Origin: Robinsoniella peoriensis
Lineage (GTDB): Bacteria > Bacillota > Clostridia > Lachnospirales > Lachnospiraceae
Assembly (NCBI RefSeq): GCF_042680125.1
Contig: NZ_JBHTNY010000037.1
Length of the DNA: 64,000 bases
Direction: 5' to 3' (one strand)
Each line of letters starts with the position of its first letter. Position 1 is the first letter of the stretch. Under the pieces are notes generated by a model that had not been told where the DNA came from, ran no database searches, and saw nothing but the letters and a program-made list of their open reading frames with translations. The translations under genes were made by a program, and so were the position numbers. Positions 33,500 through 43,927 of this stretch are shown one piece after another.

Positions 33500-33991
33500 T
33501 TAGATATAGCAATATTCATAATAAGCACATTTTTTGCACTGGGTCTTTCCTATCCCCTCCGGAACCTGATTACTACTCAGCATTGCTACTATTTCTTTTA
33601 TATATTCTTCTAATTTCCGCTCCTCTTCCTCCCCAAGTTCAACGATTACAATCTTTTTGCTGCTTTGCTTTTTTTCCACAAATTCTAACTTCCCTTTTCG
33701 TACTATCCCTTTCTCTTTTAAGACCTTAAGGTAGTACAGCAGCTGCCACCGGCTGGCTTCCAAATCAGCATCCGATTTTTTTACTTCTGTAAGATATTCC
33801 GCCGTTAATTTATCTAATCTGATATTTTCTATTGCTATTTCTGTATCCTTTCCTTGTGCTTTTTCTTCATGAATTGCTTTTCCAATCTTTACAATCTCGC
33901 TGTTATCTTCCAGATTTAAACGGCTGCCATGGAGATAACACTGACGTTTACAGTGAAAATAATAATTAATTAAAGTTCCATTTACCTGCAT
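33500..33991 (-). CDS. cas4: CRISPR-associated exonuclease Cas4
   Basis: 163 aa. Cas4/RecB-like nuclease with an N-terminal cysteine in YYFHCKRQCYLH and the C-terminal trio in QCKKCAYYEYCY, which together bind a [4Fe-4S] cluster. The nuclease core holds the GKAIHEEK and KKIVIVELGEEEE parts. It trims and orients prespacers according to the PAM. The ATG is 18 bp after the cas3 stop. Confidence 0.94.
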   Translation of the reverse strand: MQVNGTLINYYFHCKRQCYLHGSRLNLEDNSEIVKIGKAIHEEKAQGKDTEIAIENIRLDKLTAEYLTEVKKSDADLEASRWQLLYYLKVLKEKGIVRKGKLEFVEKKQSSKKIVIVELGEEEERKLEEYIKEIVAMLSSNQVPEGIGKTQCKKCAYYEYCYI

Positions 33992-34009
33992 TTTACTATC
34001 CCCCCATCC

Positions 34010-36553
34010 CTATAAATCTACTAACATTACTCCTTGTGATTCTAGCTTCTTCCGATTTAATTTTCCATTTTCAAAGTATTCTTCTCCTTCCCGGATACAG
34101 TAAAGTTCTCCAAGAACCCCGCTGTAGTTTAAATTAGGATTCCATTTTACCTGATAGATAAAATTATTTAGTTTACTTCTTACATCCGACAGCTTTAACT
34201 GCTTTTCAGAAAAATCCATGGTTCTGTTGCGAAGCAGCTCTTCGTATCTTTCCCATAGACTCCACCCATCCAATACATTGCCATTTTCTATCTCAAGTGT
34301 TCTGCATATTACCAGACTCATATTCCATTTATTTTCTTCTATTAATTTCATGCGATCCGCAATACATGGGCTATTCATATGTTTTACATGTTCATAAAAA
34401 AAGTCATCTAAGCCCTCCGAAGAAGTACTTTCGTTTCTTTGCTGCTTCAATACATTGAGTACTTTTTTATAATATATATCAAACTCTTTCTCTTTCAGGA
34501 TCTCTCTCATTTCCGACGTCAAAAGTGTAAAGGACTCATCAATCCGAAAATCCAACCCATAAATATTCTTTGCCTGGTCCATATCAAAAAAATATACAAT
34601 ACCATCTCTTTTGCAGGAACGGTTAATACGTCCAAGAAACTGCTCTTCACTATCCAGCTTTGAAATATCTTTAAATCCTATATCCATGTCAATATCTACC
34701 CCCGCCTCAATTACCTGGGTAGATACCAGAATCATGCCGCCTGTGTTCCCTTCCCTGATCGGTCTTAATATCTGCTCACGTTCATACATGGAATCATCTC
34801 CTGTAATCAGATACGCTGGAACTTGTATATCACTGTAATTACATAAAGAATCAAAAAATTCGTATGCCGAATCTTTTTTTATGAAAGTAACTAAGACTTT
34901 TTTATCGGGCTTACTTTTTTCTAATACCTGCTCCAACAAATGATCTATGGTCATTTTCTCTTTTAATAACTCATAAGAAACCGTTACCCGTTTCTGAAAC
35001 AACGGATGGTTAAAATATTTTTTTCGATCCTCAATCAGCCTCGTTACGGTACCTTCTCCACCCGCAAGAATATCCAGTCCAGGCAGCGTTGCCGACATTA
35101 TAATAATTTTCATACCAAGCAGTTCCGAACAAGCCTGCAAAAATATTATAATTTCTGCCCATATCGTATTTTTATAGCTTTGAATTTCATCCAGGATCAC
35201 GATACTGTCCGTTAACTGCATAAAGGAAAATATGTTTTCTTTTCTATATCCGAAAAGTGTTTCAAAAAAACTTACATGGGTAGACAAAATAAATGGGTAG
35301 TTTAGAAACTGGCGGTCCAATAGTGCATTCTGGTAATATTCCCGCGAATCCTCGGCAATATTTCCCCTGCCGGTAATAGGCATTAACGAATTTACCACCA
35401 CGATCTGATTCTGTACTTTTTTATCTGTAAATATCTCCTGTAAATTTTTCCGGTTCTGCTCTACAAGTGTATTAAATGGATAAATATAATATATCTTTTT
35501 GCCACTGCCCAACAATTGAAAGCCCAAATTCATAGCTGTATTACTTTTCCCGCTTCCGGTAGGTGCCTCCAGAAAATAAATCGTATCTTCCGGATTTTTA
35601 CGCAATGCTTCCTCAGCATCCAGGAACATTTCACTTCTCATACGATTAATATCATTACATTCTACCAAAGACTTTTCCGCTTGTAATATTCTCTCTTTTT
35701 CATAATTACGTATACTTTGCAACAACTCCGATCTTTCATAAGGTTCCTGAAAAGTGTCTGCACATTGAATCGTTCCAAACTCCTTTATTTGTACATTTTC
35801 CATGTACTCAGTCGTTGCATAATAATCGCAGGCGACTAATACTGAATACAAATACCGCATATAAAAGAAACAAGTGATATCCTGACCCCGGTCCATTCTA
35901 TCTTTTACATTTGAATACTTTTTCACACATTTTTCAATGGTATCACTGGACAGACTGCGCAGTCCGGCATATCCTTCAAGCCCGGACTGTGTCAGTACAT
36001 CCAGTAGATATCCAATTTCTCCATCTTTTCCCTTAAATTTTGAAGTAAAATCAATCATCTTCTCCAGATCGCTATGATGCCTGGAGATAACATATGCATT
36101 AATCCATACCAGTAACGTTAATAAACATTTATCTTTTTTGGAATAACTGCTTTTCTCAATCTCCTCTAAAAAATAATCCAGGTAAATGACTGCTGAAAAC
36201 AAGGAATGATCCGAACCTGACAAACCATCGAGTGTCTTTATTGGCACCTTTTTATTTTTCATTTTTTGAATTTGAAATGCGGGATTAATTTTGCCAAAAT
36301 CATGAAATAAAATAACATTACAAAACATTTTATAAATAAAACTTTGAATATTCTCGGGATTATTGGGGAGAAGTTTCAAAGCAAAACGTTTGACCACTAT
36401 CGATAACTCTTTCTCTTTTTCCAACATTTGAAAATACTTGCCACACCGTTGTAAATGTTCCACTAAAGTTTCTTTATCGCTGTCATCCTTCCAGTGAGCA
36501 TATAACGGATAATCAGCATTTATTACATCCTCCATATTTATAAATAAACACAT
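34010..36553 (-). CDS. cas3: Cas3 HD nuclease-helicase
   Basis: 847 aa. The N-terminal HD nuclease has VILFHDFGKINPAFQ and ISRHHSDLEK; the superfamily 2 helicase has Walker A APTGSGKSNTAMN near 330, the DEIQ box (VILDEIQSYKN), motif III SATLPG, and motif VI QFLGRINRSCKRDG. It is recruited by Cascade to unwind and degrade target DNA. AAGGAGG precedes the ATG. A strong terminator separates it from cas5, so cas3-cas4-cas1-cas2 probably has its own promoter in 36554-36606. Confidence 0.95.
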   Translation of the reverse strand: MCLFINMEDVINADYPLYAHWKDDSDKETLVEHLQRCGKYFQMLEKEKELSIVVKRFALKLLPNNPENIQSFIYKMFCNVILFHDFGKINPAFQIQKMKNKKVPIKTLDGLSGSDHSLFSAVIYLDYFLEEIEKSSYSKKDKCLLTLLVWINAYVISRHHSDLEKMIDFTSKFKGKDGEIGYLLDVLTQSGLEGYAGLRSLSSDTIEKCVKKYSNVKDRMDRGQDITCFFYMRYLYSVLVACDYYATTEYMENVQIKEFGTIQCADTFQEPYERSELLQSIRNYEKERILQAEKSLVECNDINRMRSEMFLDAEEALRKNPEDTIYFLEAPTGSGKSNTAMNLGFQLLGSGKKIYYIYPFNTLVEQNRKNLQEIFTDKKVQNQIVVVNSLMPITGRGNIAEDSREYYQNALLDRQFLNYPFILSTHVSFFETLFGYRKENIFSFMQLTDSIVILDEIQSYKNTIWAEIIIFLQACSELLGMKIIIMSATLPGLDILAGGEGTVTRLIEDRKKYFNHPLFQKRVTVSYELLKEKMTIDHLLEQVLEKSKPDKKVLVTFIKKDSAYEFFDSLCNYSDIQVPAYLITGDDSMYEREQILRPIREGNTGGMILVSTQVIEAGVDIDMDIGFKDISKLDSEEQFLGRINRSCKRDGIVYFFDMDQAKNIYGLDFRIDESFTLLTSEMREILKEKEFDIYYKKVLNVLKQQRNESTSSEGLDDFFYEHVKHMNSPCIADRMKLIEENKWNMSLVICRTLEIENGNVLDGWSLWERYEELLRNRTMDFSEKQLKLSDVRSKLNNFIYQVKWNPNLNYSGVLGELYCIREGEEYFENGKLNRKKLESQGVMLVDL

Positions 36554-36601
36554 AATTCCCTCCTTAATTACTATTGACTATACTTTAAGTTATCTATATT
36601 T

Positions 36602-36653
36602 TACTAGCAAAAAACCGCAGAATATAGAATGTTACTTCTATACTCTGCGGTTT
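36602..36653 (-). terminator. Terminator between cas5 and cas3
   Basis: Long stem ACCGCAGAgTATAGAA / TTCTATAtTCTGCGGT with a short loop (36607-36652), followed by six T on the minus strand. It splits the cas genes into an effector unit (cas6-8-7-5) and a cas3-adaptation unit. Confidence 0.85.
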
Positions 36654-36738
36654 CCTCCTTACCTGCAACCAATTTAAATTAATGCCTTTAACCAAATCAC
36701 TTAGAGCGTTTTATGTCCTAAAAAATAATATTTGTTCA

Positions 36739-37443
36739 TTAATAAAAAACAATATTTCTGTCACCAATCTGATAAACATCCTTTTCGCACTGCACTATTT
36801 CAGCATCCGTTAGAATAAATTTTTTAACCTCATACAGATTCGTCACTTCTTTTAAACCTGTCGGCAAATATTCTCCATATTTAAAAGACATCTCATCCAT
36901 GTCAAACTCAACAACATCTGCAGGCACTAAGCTATGAAGCTTTTTTTCCTCGCATTCTATCATCTGCGCCTCTATTATTTCCACTTCATCGATATCTGCC
37001 AGATGATTATTTCTTCCAAGATAAGGTGTATAAATGCACCGCCTGTTTACCATGAAATCTGCTAATTTCTTACTTTCCGGATCCTGTATCAAGACGCAGA
37101 CTGTCCAGTCCGGATGCTCCAGCCATTGTTCTTTCACAATTAGATTTCCGCCCATTTCCTGAGAAGCATATCCTACTGTATTATTGTAAAACTGAATTTT
37201 CTTTTGAAAATAGCCATGTTCTCCTTCCGGTATTACCGAGATCTGAATATCCTTTAATTTTTCATAAAATTCCGGATACCTGTCATATTTGTGTTCATAT
37301 CCCTGATACCCCATAATTGCACCAAACATGCCTAAAAGCGCTACTTTATGAATATTGCCATACGTAAAATAATAGTAGGTATTAACTTCAGGCACTTTAA
37401 AAAAGGCGTTTTTACCTCTTAACCTGAATTTTAAAATTTCCAT
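36739..37443 (-). CDS. cas5: Cascade subunit Cas5b
   Basis: 234 aa from the ATG at 37443, which starts the conserved MEILKFRLRGKNAFFKVPEVNTYYYFTYGNIHKVALLGMFGAIMGYQGYE and follows AAGAGGTG; a longer frame would overlap cas7. RAMP fold with the glycine-bearing region near the start. It caps the 5' tag end of the crRNA. The gene is one base from the cas7 stop. Confidence 0.92.
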   Translation of the reverse strand: MEILKFRLRGKNAFFKVPEVNTYYYFTYGNIHKVALLGMFGAIMGYQGYEHKYDRYPEFYEKLKDIQISVIPEGEHGYFQKKIQFYNNTVGYASQEMGGNLIVKEQWLEHPDWTVCVLIQDPESKKLADFMVNRRCIYTPYLGRNNHLADIDEVEIIEAQMIECEEKKLHSLVPADVVEFDMDEMSFKYGEYLPTGLKEVTNLYEVKKFILTDAEIVQCEKDVYQIGDRNIVFY

Positions 37444-37444
37444 A

Positions 37445-38392
37445 TCACACCTCTTTCCGGGTGATGATATTAAAATACCGTGCTCCTTCCACATCTGCCT
37501 CAATCTTCGTTGTGTATGGATTAAAATATATTTCTACAGATTTAACCTTGTCCTTCACTTTATTTAATAAATCAGAACAATTCAAACGAATGATATTTTG
37601 CTCATCGTCACCTTTTTCAAATGAAATATATTCGGATAAGCATGGCAGATATAAATCTGCTTCTGTTTCTACAAAAAGTGCAAATTCATTATCACATCCG
37701 GCTTTTGCATTGGTAGCAAATGCCGTGGCAGAAACGATGGAAGTCTCTTTAAAATTCTGATAATCCTCTTCTGTATACCCTTCCGTCACTCCTAATTCCA
37801 CATATTCTTTGTACGCAAGGGGATTGATCACAAATGGGTAGAAATAGTGAGCCTCATTACTGACTATTTTAGTTCCAAGGGTAGAGTTCTTTGCCTCTTC
37901 CCCATCCTTGACTTTGGATGCATCGCGAAATGGAGAAAGGATAGGCTGCTCCTGGGGATCGGTTTCATCGTATTTATTAAATCCTTGTCCGATTTGAACA
38001 GCACCAGTAATAGAAATATTATTGCCGGATTCTGCAAATGTTGCACCAAAGTTTTTAACATCTACCGCTTGAAATAAATTTCGAAGTACAGATTCAATAT
38101 CTTTACAATCTTTTAAATCCGTCACATCAAATATCTGCTCATAACGTTCTTTCAGACTTCTTGGTATTAAGGAAACATCTCCCTTTTTACCTTTCTCAAA
38201 CCTCATTGATTTTATATATATCACAGGTTTGCCCTGATTATCCCACATCTTTTTCATTGGATATTTTAGTGCCTTATCACTTCCAAAGGTAGATCCATCA
38301 GAAGTAGTTTTCGGATACCCGGAAAAATCAGCATTCCAGTTAGCCATAACGGATGCGATTCCCAAAACACCATATACTCTTTTATTCATCAT
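37445..38392 (-). CDS. cas7: Cascade backbone subunit Cas7 (Csh2 type)
   Basis: 315 aa. Typical type I-B Cas7/Csh2: VYGVLGIASVMANWNADFSGYPKTTSDGSTFGSDKALKYPMKKMW, then LFQAVDVKNFGATFAESGNNISITGAVQIGQGFN, and a C-terminal VEIYFNPYTTKIEADVEGARYF. Several copies line the crRNA. The start overlaps the cas8b stop (ATGATGA). Confidence 0.95.
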   Translation of the reverse strand: MMNKRVYGVLGIASVMANWNADFSGYPKTTSDGSTFGSDKALKYPMKKMWDNQGKPVIYIKSMRFEKGKKGDVSLIPRSLKERYEQIFDVTDLKDCKDIESVLRNLFQAVDVKNFGATFAESGNNISITGAVQIGQGFNKYDETDPQEQPILSPFRDASKVKDGEEAKNSTLGTKIVSNEAHYFYPFVINPLAYKEYVELGVTEGYTEEDYQNFKETSIVSATAFATNAKAGCDNEFALFVETEADLYLPCLSEYISFEKGDDEQNIIRLNCSDLLNKVKDKVKSVEIYFNPYTTKIEADVEGARYFNIITRKEV

Positions 38393-40173
38393 AACTCTTC
38401 CCCACCTTCCTGGTTTTTCTTATTGTAAATAAGTAATTCTGCTGTAAATCCTGCGGCTATCATTTCTTTGTTCAGCGACTCATTTTCCTTAGGCATATAG
38501 TCCATGATATGAGTAAATATTTTTTCAGCCCGATTATCCGGATAGTGGGAAATATCATAATTATATTTCTTATAAAGCTGTAATAATCTGCGTTTTATAA
38601 CTGTATGATTTTTTGCATTTAAATAAGGATTTACTAAAGAAGATGGCTTGTTATTTGCCTTACTTTTCGAAATCAGATAAGAAACCATCTGTCCGGCTGC
38701 GTAGCCAAACTCGTCTCCCGACATGAATTCCCAATCATCTTTTAAATTCATTTTTTCCCATAATATTTTTCTGACATTCTCCATTCTTAACTCCATCCCC
38801 CTATCTTTGCTAAAATAATCAATCAGTGACCATCTTAAATTAAATTGCCTTCGTGCCAAAAACACTCTTCCGTTTCCAATTGCATTTATAATCAAATCCA
38901 TAGAAATTTTATCAAGCAATTCTTCCACATTTTCTCTGCATCCTTTATAAAACCATGCAAAAAGGCGATCCCTGCTTTCCAAAAGAGTCCTCTTTAACAC
39001 TCCGTCCGTTATTGCAATATCCTTAGCTTCCGTAAAGAAATTATTTGAAAGCTTATTTTCAAAAAAAGTTTGATCTATGAGTCCCTTCAGCATCCAAAGC
39101 TTATCATGGGATGTATTATACTGTATGTCATATTTCTCCAAGGTTTTATCAGGAATCCCAATACCATTTCTCAAATAAAATACTGGTTGTAAGTTTGTAT
39201 TATAATTACTGATAATATCACCTTGATGAATTTCAACTTCTTTCCCTTTTTTCAGACGTAAAAAATAGCCATTTTCCAATCCCTGAGGCTCTTCTGTATT
39301 CGAATATCCGCGAATTCTCAGATGATCTGCATCAATATATACATTAACCTTTCCTTTCGATGCAAAACCCATTAAATAATCAAATAATTTGGCCTGCAAA
39401 ATTGCCTGATTTTTATCTAAAAGATACGGCACCGCCACTTTTCTGGTCCTGTTAGCCAGATAAGGTTTCTTTGCGTTCATACCCATATTATCATTTGGAA
39501 GCCCCAGTATTTCCCCAGACTCCACTTCGTTAATATCATTATTATTAAAAATATTTGGAAATAAGTAACGGCTTCCCTCGCATTTATATAAAGCCTGCGT
39601 TTCTTCCCAATCCTCTACAATAAAAAAGAATTTCAAATAATCTTTTCGTTCCAGATCTATATCTTCCCAAATATCTTTTTCGGCAACACATTTTCTAATT
39701 TTTTCTATCAGCGTAACATTGGGTTTTCCCAGTTCTTGCTCTGTAGCTTCATATAAAACTTTAGCTTTTAATTTCTTCCCATACTTTATTTCCGGATATT
39801 TTAAAAGTTCATAATAAGAATCTATTATCTCTTCTGTTAATTTTTCTTCCTTTACACTATCCTTTTTCATCCACAGAGACAAATAATTGTTAGAATGAAT
39901 AATTTTCTTTGCGTCAACTGGCTTATTCATTTCTAAAAGTTTACTATAATAATCCAAATAACATATCTTATTGTAAATGGAATCTGTTTTTCCTATTATT
40001 TCATCATTTTTTCTATCATACCGGATATCTAATGTCTTCTCGATATTATAACTATCTTCCGTCAATTTAATAATCCGATAGGTACCATCCTTAGGAACAT
40101 ACTCATCCAGTACCAGCCGATCCCCCTTTTGTTGAAGGATTTGCTGAAAAACTTCCATAGCTTCCTGTAACAT
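38389..40173 (-). CDS. cas8b: Cascade large subunit Cas8b (Csh1 / TM1802 type)
   Basis: 594 aa between cas6 and cas7, the normal place for Cas8b. Few motifs are conserved in this fast-evolving family; length, position and the charged, largely helical C-terminal half support the call (for example WSLIDYFSKDRGMELRMENVRKILWEKMN...VNPYLNAKNHTVIKRRLLQLYKKYNYDISHYPDNRAEKIFTHIMDYMP). It should recognise the PAM. GGGGTGAT precedes the ATG. Confidence 0.9.
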   Translation of the reverse strand: MLQEAMEVFQQILQQKGDRLVLDEYVPKDGTYRIIKLTEDSYNIEKTLDIRYDRKNDEIIGKTDSIYNKICYLDYYSKLLEMNKPVDAKKIIHSNNYLSLWMKKDSVKEEKLTEEIIDSYYELLKYPEIKYGKKLKAKVLYEATEQELGKPNVTLIEKIRKCVAEKDIWEDIDLERKDYLKFFFIVEDWEETQALYKCEGSRYLFPNIFNNNDINEVESGEILGLPNDNMGMNAKKPYLANRTRKVAVPYLLDKNQAILQAKLFDYLMGFASKGKVNVYIDADHLRIRGYSNTEEPQGLENGYFLRLKKGKEVEIHQGDIISNYNTNLQPVFYLRNGIGIPDKTLEKYDIQYNTSHDKLWMLKGLIDQTFFENKLSNNFFTEAKDIAITDGVLKRTLLESRDRLFAWFYKGCRENVEELLDKISMDLIINAIGNGRVFLARRQFNLRWSLIDYFSKDRGMELRMENVRKILWEKMNLKDDWEFMSGDEFGYAAGQMVSYLISKSKANNKPSSLVNPYLNAKNHTVIKRRLLQLYKKYNYDISHYPDNRAEKIFTHIMDYMPKENESLNKEMIAAGFTAELLIYNKKNQEGGEEL

Positions 40174-40193
40174 CCGATCACCCCTTTGCTATG

Positions 40194-40886
40194 TTACAAA
40201 TACCGATAATTAATAAAGCCCGCTCCTCGGGCATTATTCTCTCCTATTCCAGTTCCTATCGCCATATACCATAATTTTTGCGCCGTAGGATTTTTCGATA
40301 CAATCATATTTACCTTATCACCTAACAAAGTAATTCCCTTATACGGCACACGCACCGGCACCTTATTTTTAAATTCAATATAATCATAAAGAGAAAAATC
40401 TTCATCTAATTTTTCACCCATTAACTGATTATATTTTTTAACCAGATTAATTTTCAAACGTTTTTCAAACTCCTGCACGTTCATCTGATCCCGCCAGTAA
40501 CCATATTCTGTCTTTATTACAACTGGTGTTAAAGTATAAATTTTTTCTAATACTTTCTGCTGAATAATTTTTATTTCGCCATTTAATCCCACAATTTCTT
40601 TTGACGAATGATGACTCAGTATATTCGAAAAATATTCTGCAAGTTCCTGCCGAACAGTTCGAATTCTCATAACATAAATCTTACCCTGTTGATAAATTCC
40701 ATCTTTTTCACATGGATATGGAAGATCATAAACATAATATTTAAACTCTCTTCTATTATGTAATTCCAGAAATTTATCTGTTTTTCCAAGCGCACTATCC
40801 AGGAAATAGGCGATTGTTCCGGTAGCTTTGGCATAGTCCATATTTTCTAACAGACGTACCCGCAGCTGGTATTCAAAAACTAACAA
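40194..40886 (-). CDS. cas6: crRNA endonuclease Cas6
   Basis: 230 aa. Double RAMP fold ending in the glycine-rich loop AIGTGIGENNARGAGFINYRYL, diagnostic for Cas6. The start is a TTG at 40886 after GGGAGGAG; no ATG suits. It cuts the repeats, leaving the ATTGAAAC tag. First gene of the effector operon; array 2 ends 250 bp upstream and is read in the same direction. Confidence 0.94.
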   Translation of the reverse strand: MLVFEYQLRVRLLENMDYAKATGTIAYFLDSALGKTDKFLELHNRREFKYYVYDLPYPCEKDGIYQQGKIYVMRIRTVRQELAEYFSNILSHHSSKEIVGLNGEIKIIQQKVLEKIYTLTPVVIKTEYGYWRDQMNVQEFEKRLKINLVKKYNQLMGEKLDEDFSLYDYIEFKNKVPVRVPYKGITLLGDKVNMIVSKNPTAQKLWYMAIGTGIGENNARGAGFINYRYL

Positions 40887-41138
40887 TTGTAACTCACTCC
40901 TCCCATTAATAAGTAAATCTAAATAATATAGATCTAATAATTTAATATAAAAATAGTGTATTATTTTAGATCAATATAATTTAAATTTCTTTGGTTAATT
41001 TGTGTATTTTTCACAGTAATATTATATTATAAATGGTATATTTTGTCAAATTAAATACTAAATTATCGAATAATATTTTTGTTGATTTATATTCTTTAAA
41101 TTTGTACTGTGTGGATTAGGTTGGATGTGCATACTCCT
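40887..41138 (-). promoter_or_regulatory. AT-rich region upstream of cas6
   Basis: About 250 bp, very A+T rich, with TAGATCTA and several TATAAT-like boxes, no gene. It should contain the promoter of cas6-cas8b-cas7-cas5; I cannot single out one pair of boxes. Confidence 0.4.
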
Positions 41139-43111
41139 GTTTTTATATGTCCTATATTGATATTAATCGGAATGTTGGAAAAAATACGATAAAAATAACA
41201 ATCGTTTCAATATATCCTATATTGATATTAATCACTGAGACGCGGTGAGGCCCTGGCACTTACCATTTTGTTTCAATATATCCTATATTGATATTAATCG
41301 GTACTATGAACACAAAAGTAAATGGTTTACGAGAGTTTCAATATATTCTATATTGATATTAATCCAAAGGACGTGGATATAACCGGTACCATAAGAGCGT
41401 TTCAATATATCCTATATTGATATTAATCATTCATCCAATTTGAGGACACTCGGAAATATAAAGGGTTTCAATATATCCTATATTGATATTAATCGGCACA
41501 ACCTGTCTATGCTGGATACAGAATCGATGTTTCAATATATCCTATATTGATATTAATCTAGAGTCCAATTTGAAAATTACGAAGTTACCAAAAGAGTTTC
41601 AATATATCCTATATTGATATTAATCAGGGCAGCATATGCAAAACATGATAGTGATTACCAGTTTCAATATATCCTATATTGATATTAATCTCGAAGCCCT
41701 GAAGCCATTAGGGACCTGGTTGTTGTTTCAATATATCCTATATTGATATTAATCAAAATACGGAAACGTACAATCCATATTAGCTTACGAGTTTCAATAT
41801 ATCCTATATTGATATTAATCATTAGATGAGGTAGAAAAAGTATATCCTGGACAATAGTTTCAATATATCCTATATTGATATTAATCACAATTCCTGCAAG
41901 CGGGCAAAAAATAAAGTGTAGTTTCAATATATCCTATATTGATATTAATCTGCCGGTTCCGGTACCAGATTCAATTGTGCTTTCCGTTTCAATATATCCT
42001 ATATTGATATTAATCCTTCGAGATCGTTACGTTTACCCTGACGTTCCAAAGTTTCAATATATCCTATATTGATATTAATCTGATATTAAAGGCTTGCGTG
42101 TGCCGCGGAAACTGTTTCAATATATTCTATATTGATATTAATCTACTACCGCCTTCCCTATCCCAAACCCTTTCTTCGTTTCAATATATCCTATATTGAT
42201 ATTAATCGAACGTTCACTGGGGATAAAAGGAGAGATCAGAAGTTTCAATATATCCTATATTGATATTAATCGTCCGGGTGACATTATTATGTTCGACTGG
42301 GAGAGTTTCAATATATCCTATATTGATATTAATCATGGTGGTGTAATGGATATCATAACAGAAAATTTGTTTCAATATATCCTATATTGATATTAATCAT
42401 CTGATAGCCATGCCTGGAAAGATGGAAACCATATGAGTTTCAATATATCCTATATTGATATTAATCTTCCGAAGAACAATCGGATTTGCCATTTAAGTAG
42501 GGTTTCAATATATCCTATATTGATATTAATCGCGATTTTATCTGTAACAAGTCTTGTATCCATTCCCGTTTCAATATATCCTATATTGATATTAATCCCG
42601 AATCTGTTTATCAATAAAATCTGCAGATTGGTTTCAATATATCCTATATTGATATTAATCTTATGACAGCCGGCAAACATTAAATGCGTTTGAGTTTCAA
42701 TATATCCTATATTGATATTAATCGAAAAAAGAAAAATAGAAGTAGATCAATTTATATCGTTTCAATATATCCTATATTGATATTAATCAAATCAACATAT
42801 TCAGGGGCATTTTAACAGTCAAGCGTTTCAATATATCCTATATTGATATTAATCGTCAGTACACCTTTCGTTGCCTTTAAGCATTTGCGTTTCAATATAT
42901 CCTATATTGATATTAATCTTGACGGAATATATTTCAAATGCGAAAAAAGATTAGTTTCAATATATCCTATATTGATATTAATCCAGGTTCCGATCGGAAC
43001 AGCTCCGGAGAGTAAGGTTTCAATATATCCTATATTGATATTAATCAAACCTGACAAGCTGTTATTGATATTGCATGGGCAGTTTCAATATATCCTATAT
43101 TGATATTAATC
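41139..43111 (-). CRISPR. Type I-B CRISPR array 2 (30 repeats + 1 decayed)
   Basis: Thirty repeats of 30 bp from 41204 to 43111 and a decayed terminal repeat at 41139-41168 (three changes), with spacers of 33-38 bp. In the minus-strand reading the repeat begins GATTAATATCAATATAGG and ends ATTGAAAC; it differs from array 1 at three positions (plus-strand 10, 21, 22). Two internal repeats, at 41335 and 42114, share the same C-to-T change at plus-strand position 13. The leader and newest spacers are at the 43111 end. Both arrays should use the one cas set between them. Confidence 0.97.
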
Positions 43112-43300
43112 CAACGCATTTCCCGCCTTCTTTCTTACCACTATATCCTAAAATCCCCACTAAATCAAGGTTTTTCTCATTTTTTACCAAGCAAGACAAA
43201 ATTTTTTACTATCCCCGCATCCTCACCCATTTTCCTATATAAAATAAGGCTTTATTCCTAAAACACAAATACACCGCCTGGTAAATTTATTACTCTTTGA
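43112..43300 (-). promoter_or_regulatory. CRISPR array 2 leader
   Basis: Starts with CAACGCATTTCC next to the first repeat, as in leader 1. TTTTCCTATAT at 43230-43240 (119 bp from the repeat) and CCTGGTAAATT at 43277-43287 (166 bp) match leader 1 in sequence and distance, although the sequence between them differs. Confidence 0.8.
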
Positions 43301-43674
43301 AGTTCTAAAACTATCTGCTTCACAATCCCTGACCCCTTTTTTATAATTACTCTGCCAATTTGAAGTGTATTTTTTATAATTTAGTACCAGCACTGCCCCT
43401 AAGGAAAGCCCGCATAAATTTAACTGACTAGAAATATTATCACAATATTTTGAAAAAGCCTGGTATAAATTTTCATATGTGGTTCATCCTCCTTTGCATA
43501 GAGTGAAAAAATCCAGTAAATAATATTATCTTACTATGTCAAATAAGACATTGTTTCATTCCAACAGATGAATTCTGCCTCAGACCATAAAGATAGATAT
43601 TCTTCATACAATACTTTCCACATATTTTTATATCCATTTTTATAATATTTTATTATAGCAAATGAATGCAGGAA

Positions 43675-43728
43675 ATATAGCACGGAATATAAGAACCCGT
43701 ATATTCCGTGCTATATCTATAATTTTTT
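43675..43728. terminator. 17-bp perfect hairpin beside array 2 leader
   Basis: Stem ATATAGCACGGAATATA / TATATTCCGTGCTATAT (43675-43691, 43700-43716), then a T8 run on the plus strand a few bases on. No plus-strand gene precedes it; it may stop minus-strand read-through from the catabolic operon, or end an unseen small plus-strand RNA. The rest of 43301-43674 holds no gene I can see. Confidence 0.6.
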
Positions 43729-43750
43729 TTATTAGATGAATTTTATAGCT

Positions 43751-43905
43751 GCATTTCGGTTTTGCTTTTTAGTTTTGCATTTTGGTGTTGCTTTTCGGTA
43801 TTGCTTTTTGGTATTGCTTTTCGGTAATGCTTTTCGGTATTCATCTCAGAATGGCTTTTCGGCCCTGTTCTTCGGTTCTGTTTTTCGGTCTTGTATTTCG
43901 CTACT
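43751..43905. repeat. 13-bp degenerate tandem repeat, T-rich
   Basis: About eleven units of 13 bp close to GCTTTTCGGTATT; units at 43790, 43803, 43816 and 43829 are nearly identical, with an interruption at 43842-43853. As 13 is not a multiple of three, it does not code. It lies just after the stop of the VOC gene. Confidence 0.8.
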
Positions 43906-43927
43906 TATATTCTTTCACATATCATTT

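Noticed and set aside
41429..41595. Two array 2 spacers sharing TCCAATTTGA
   Set aside because: Ten-base match only, the flanks differ.
41685..43103. Several open frames rich in NISYIDIN / YPILILI / ININIGYIET
   Set aside because: They are CRISPR repeats read as protein; the 65-bp period is repeat plus spacer.
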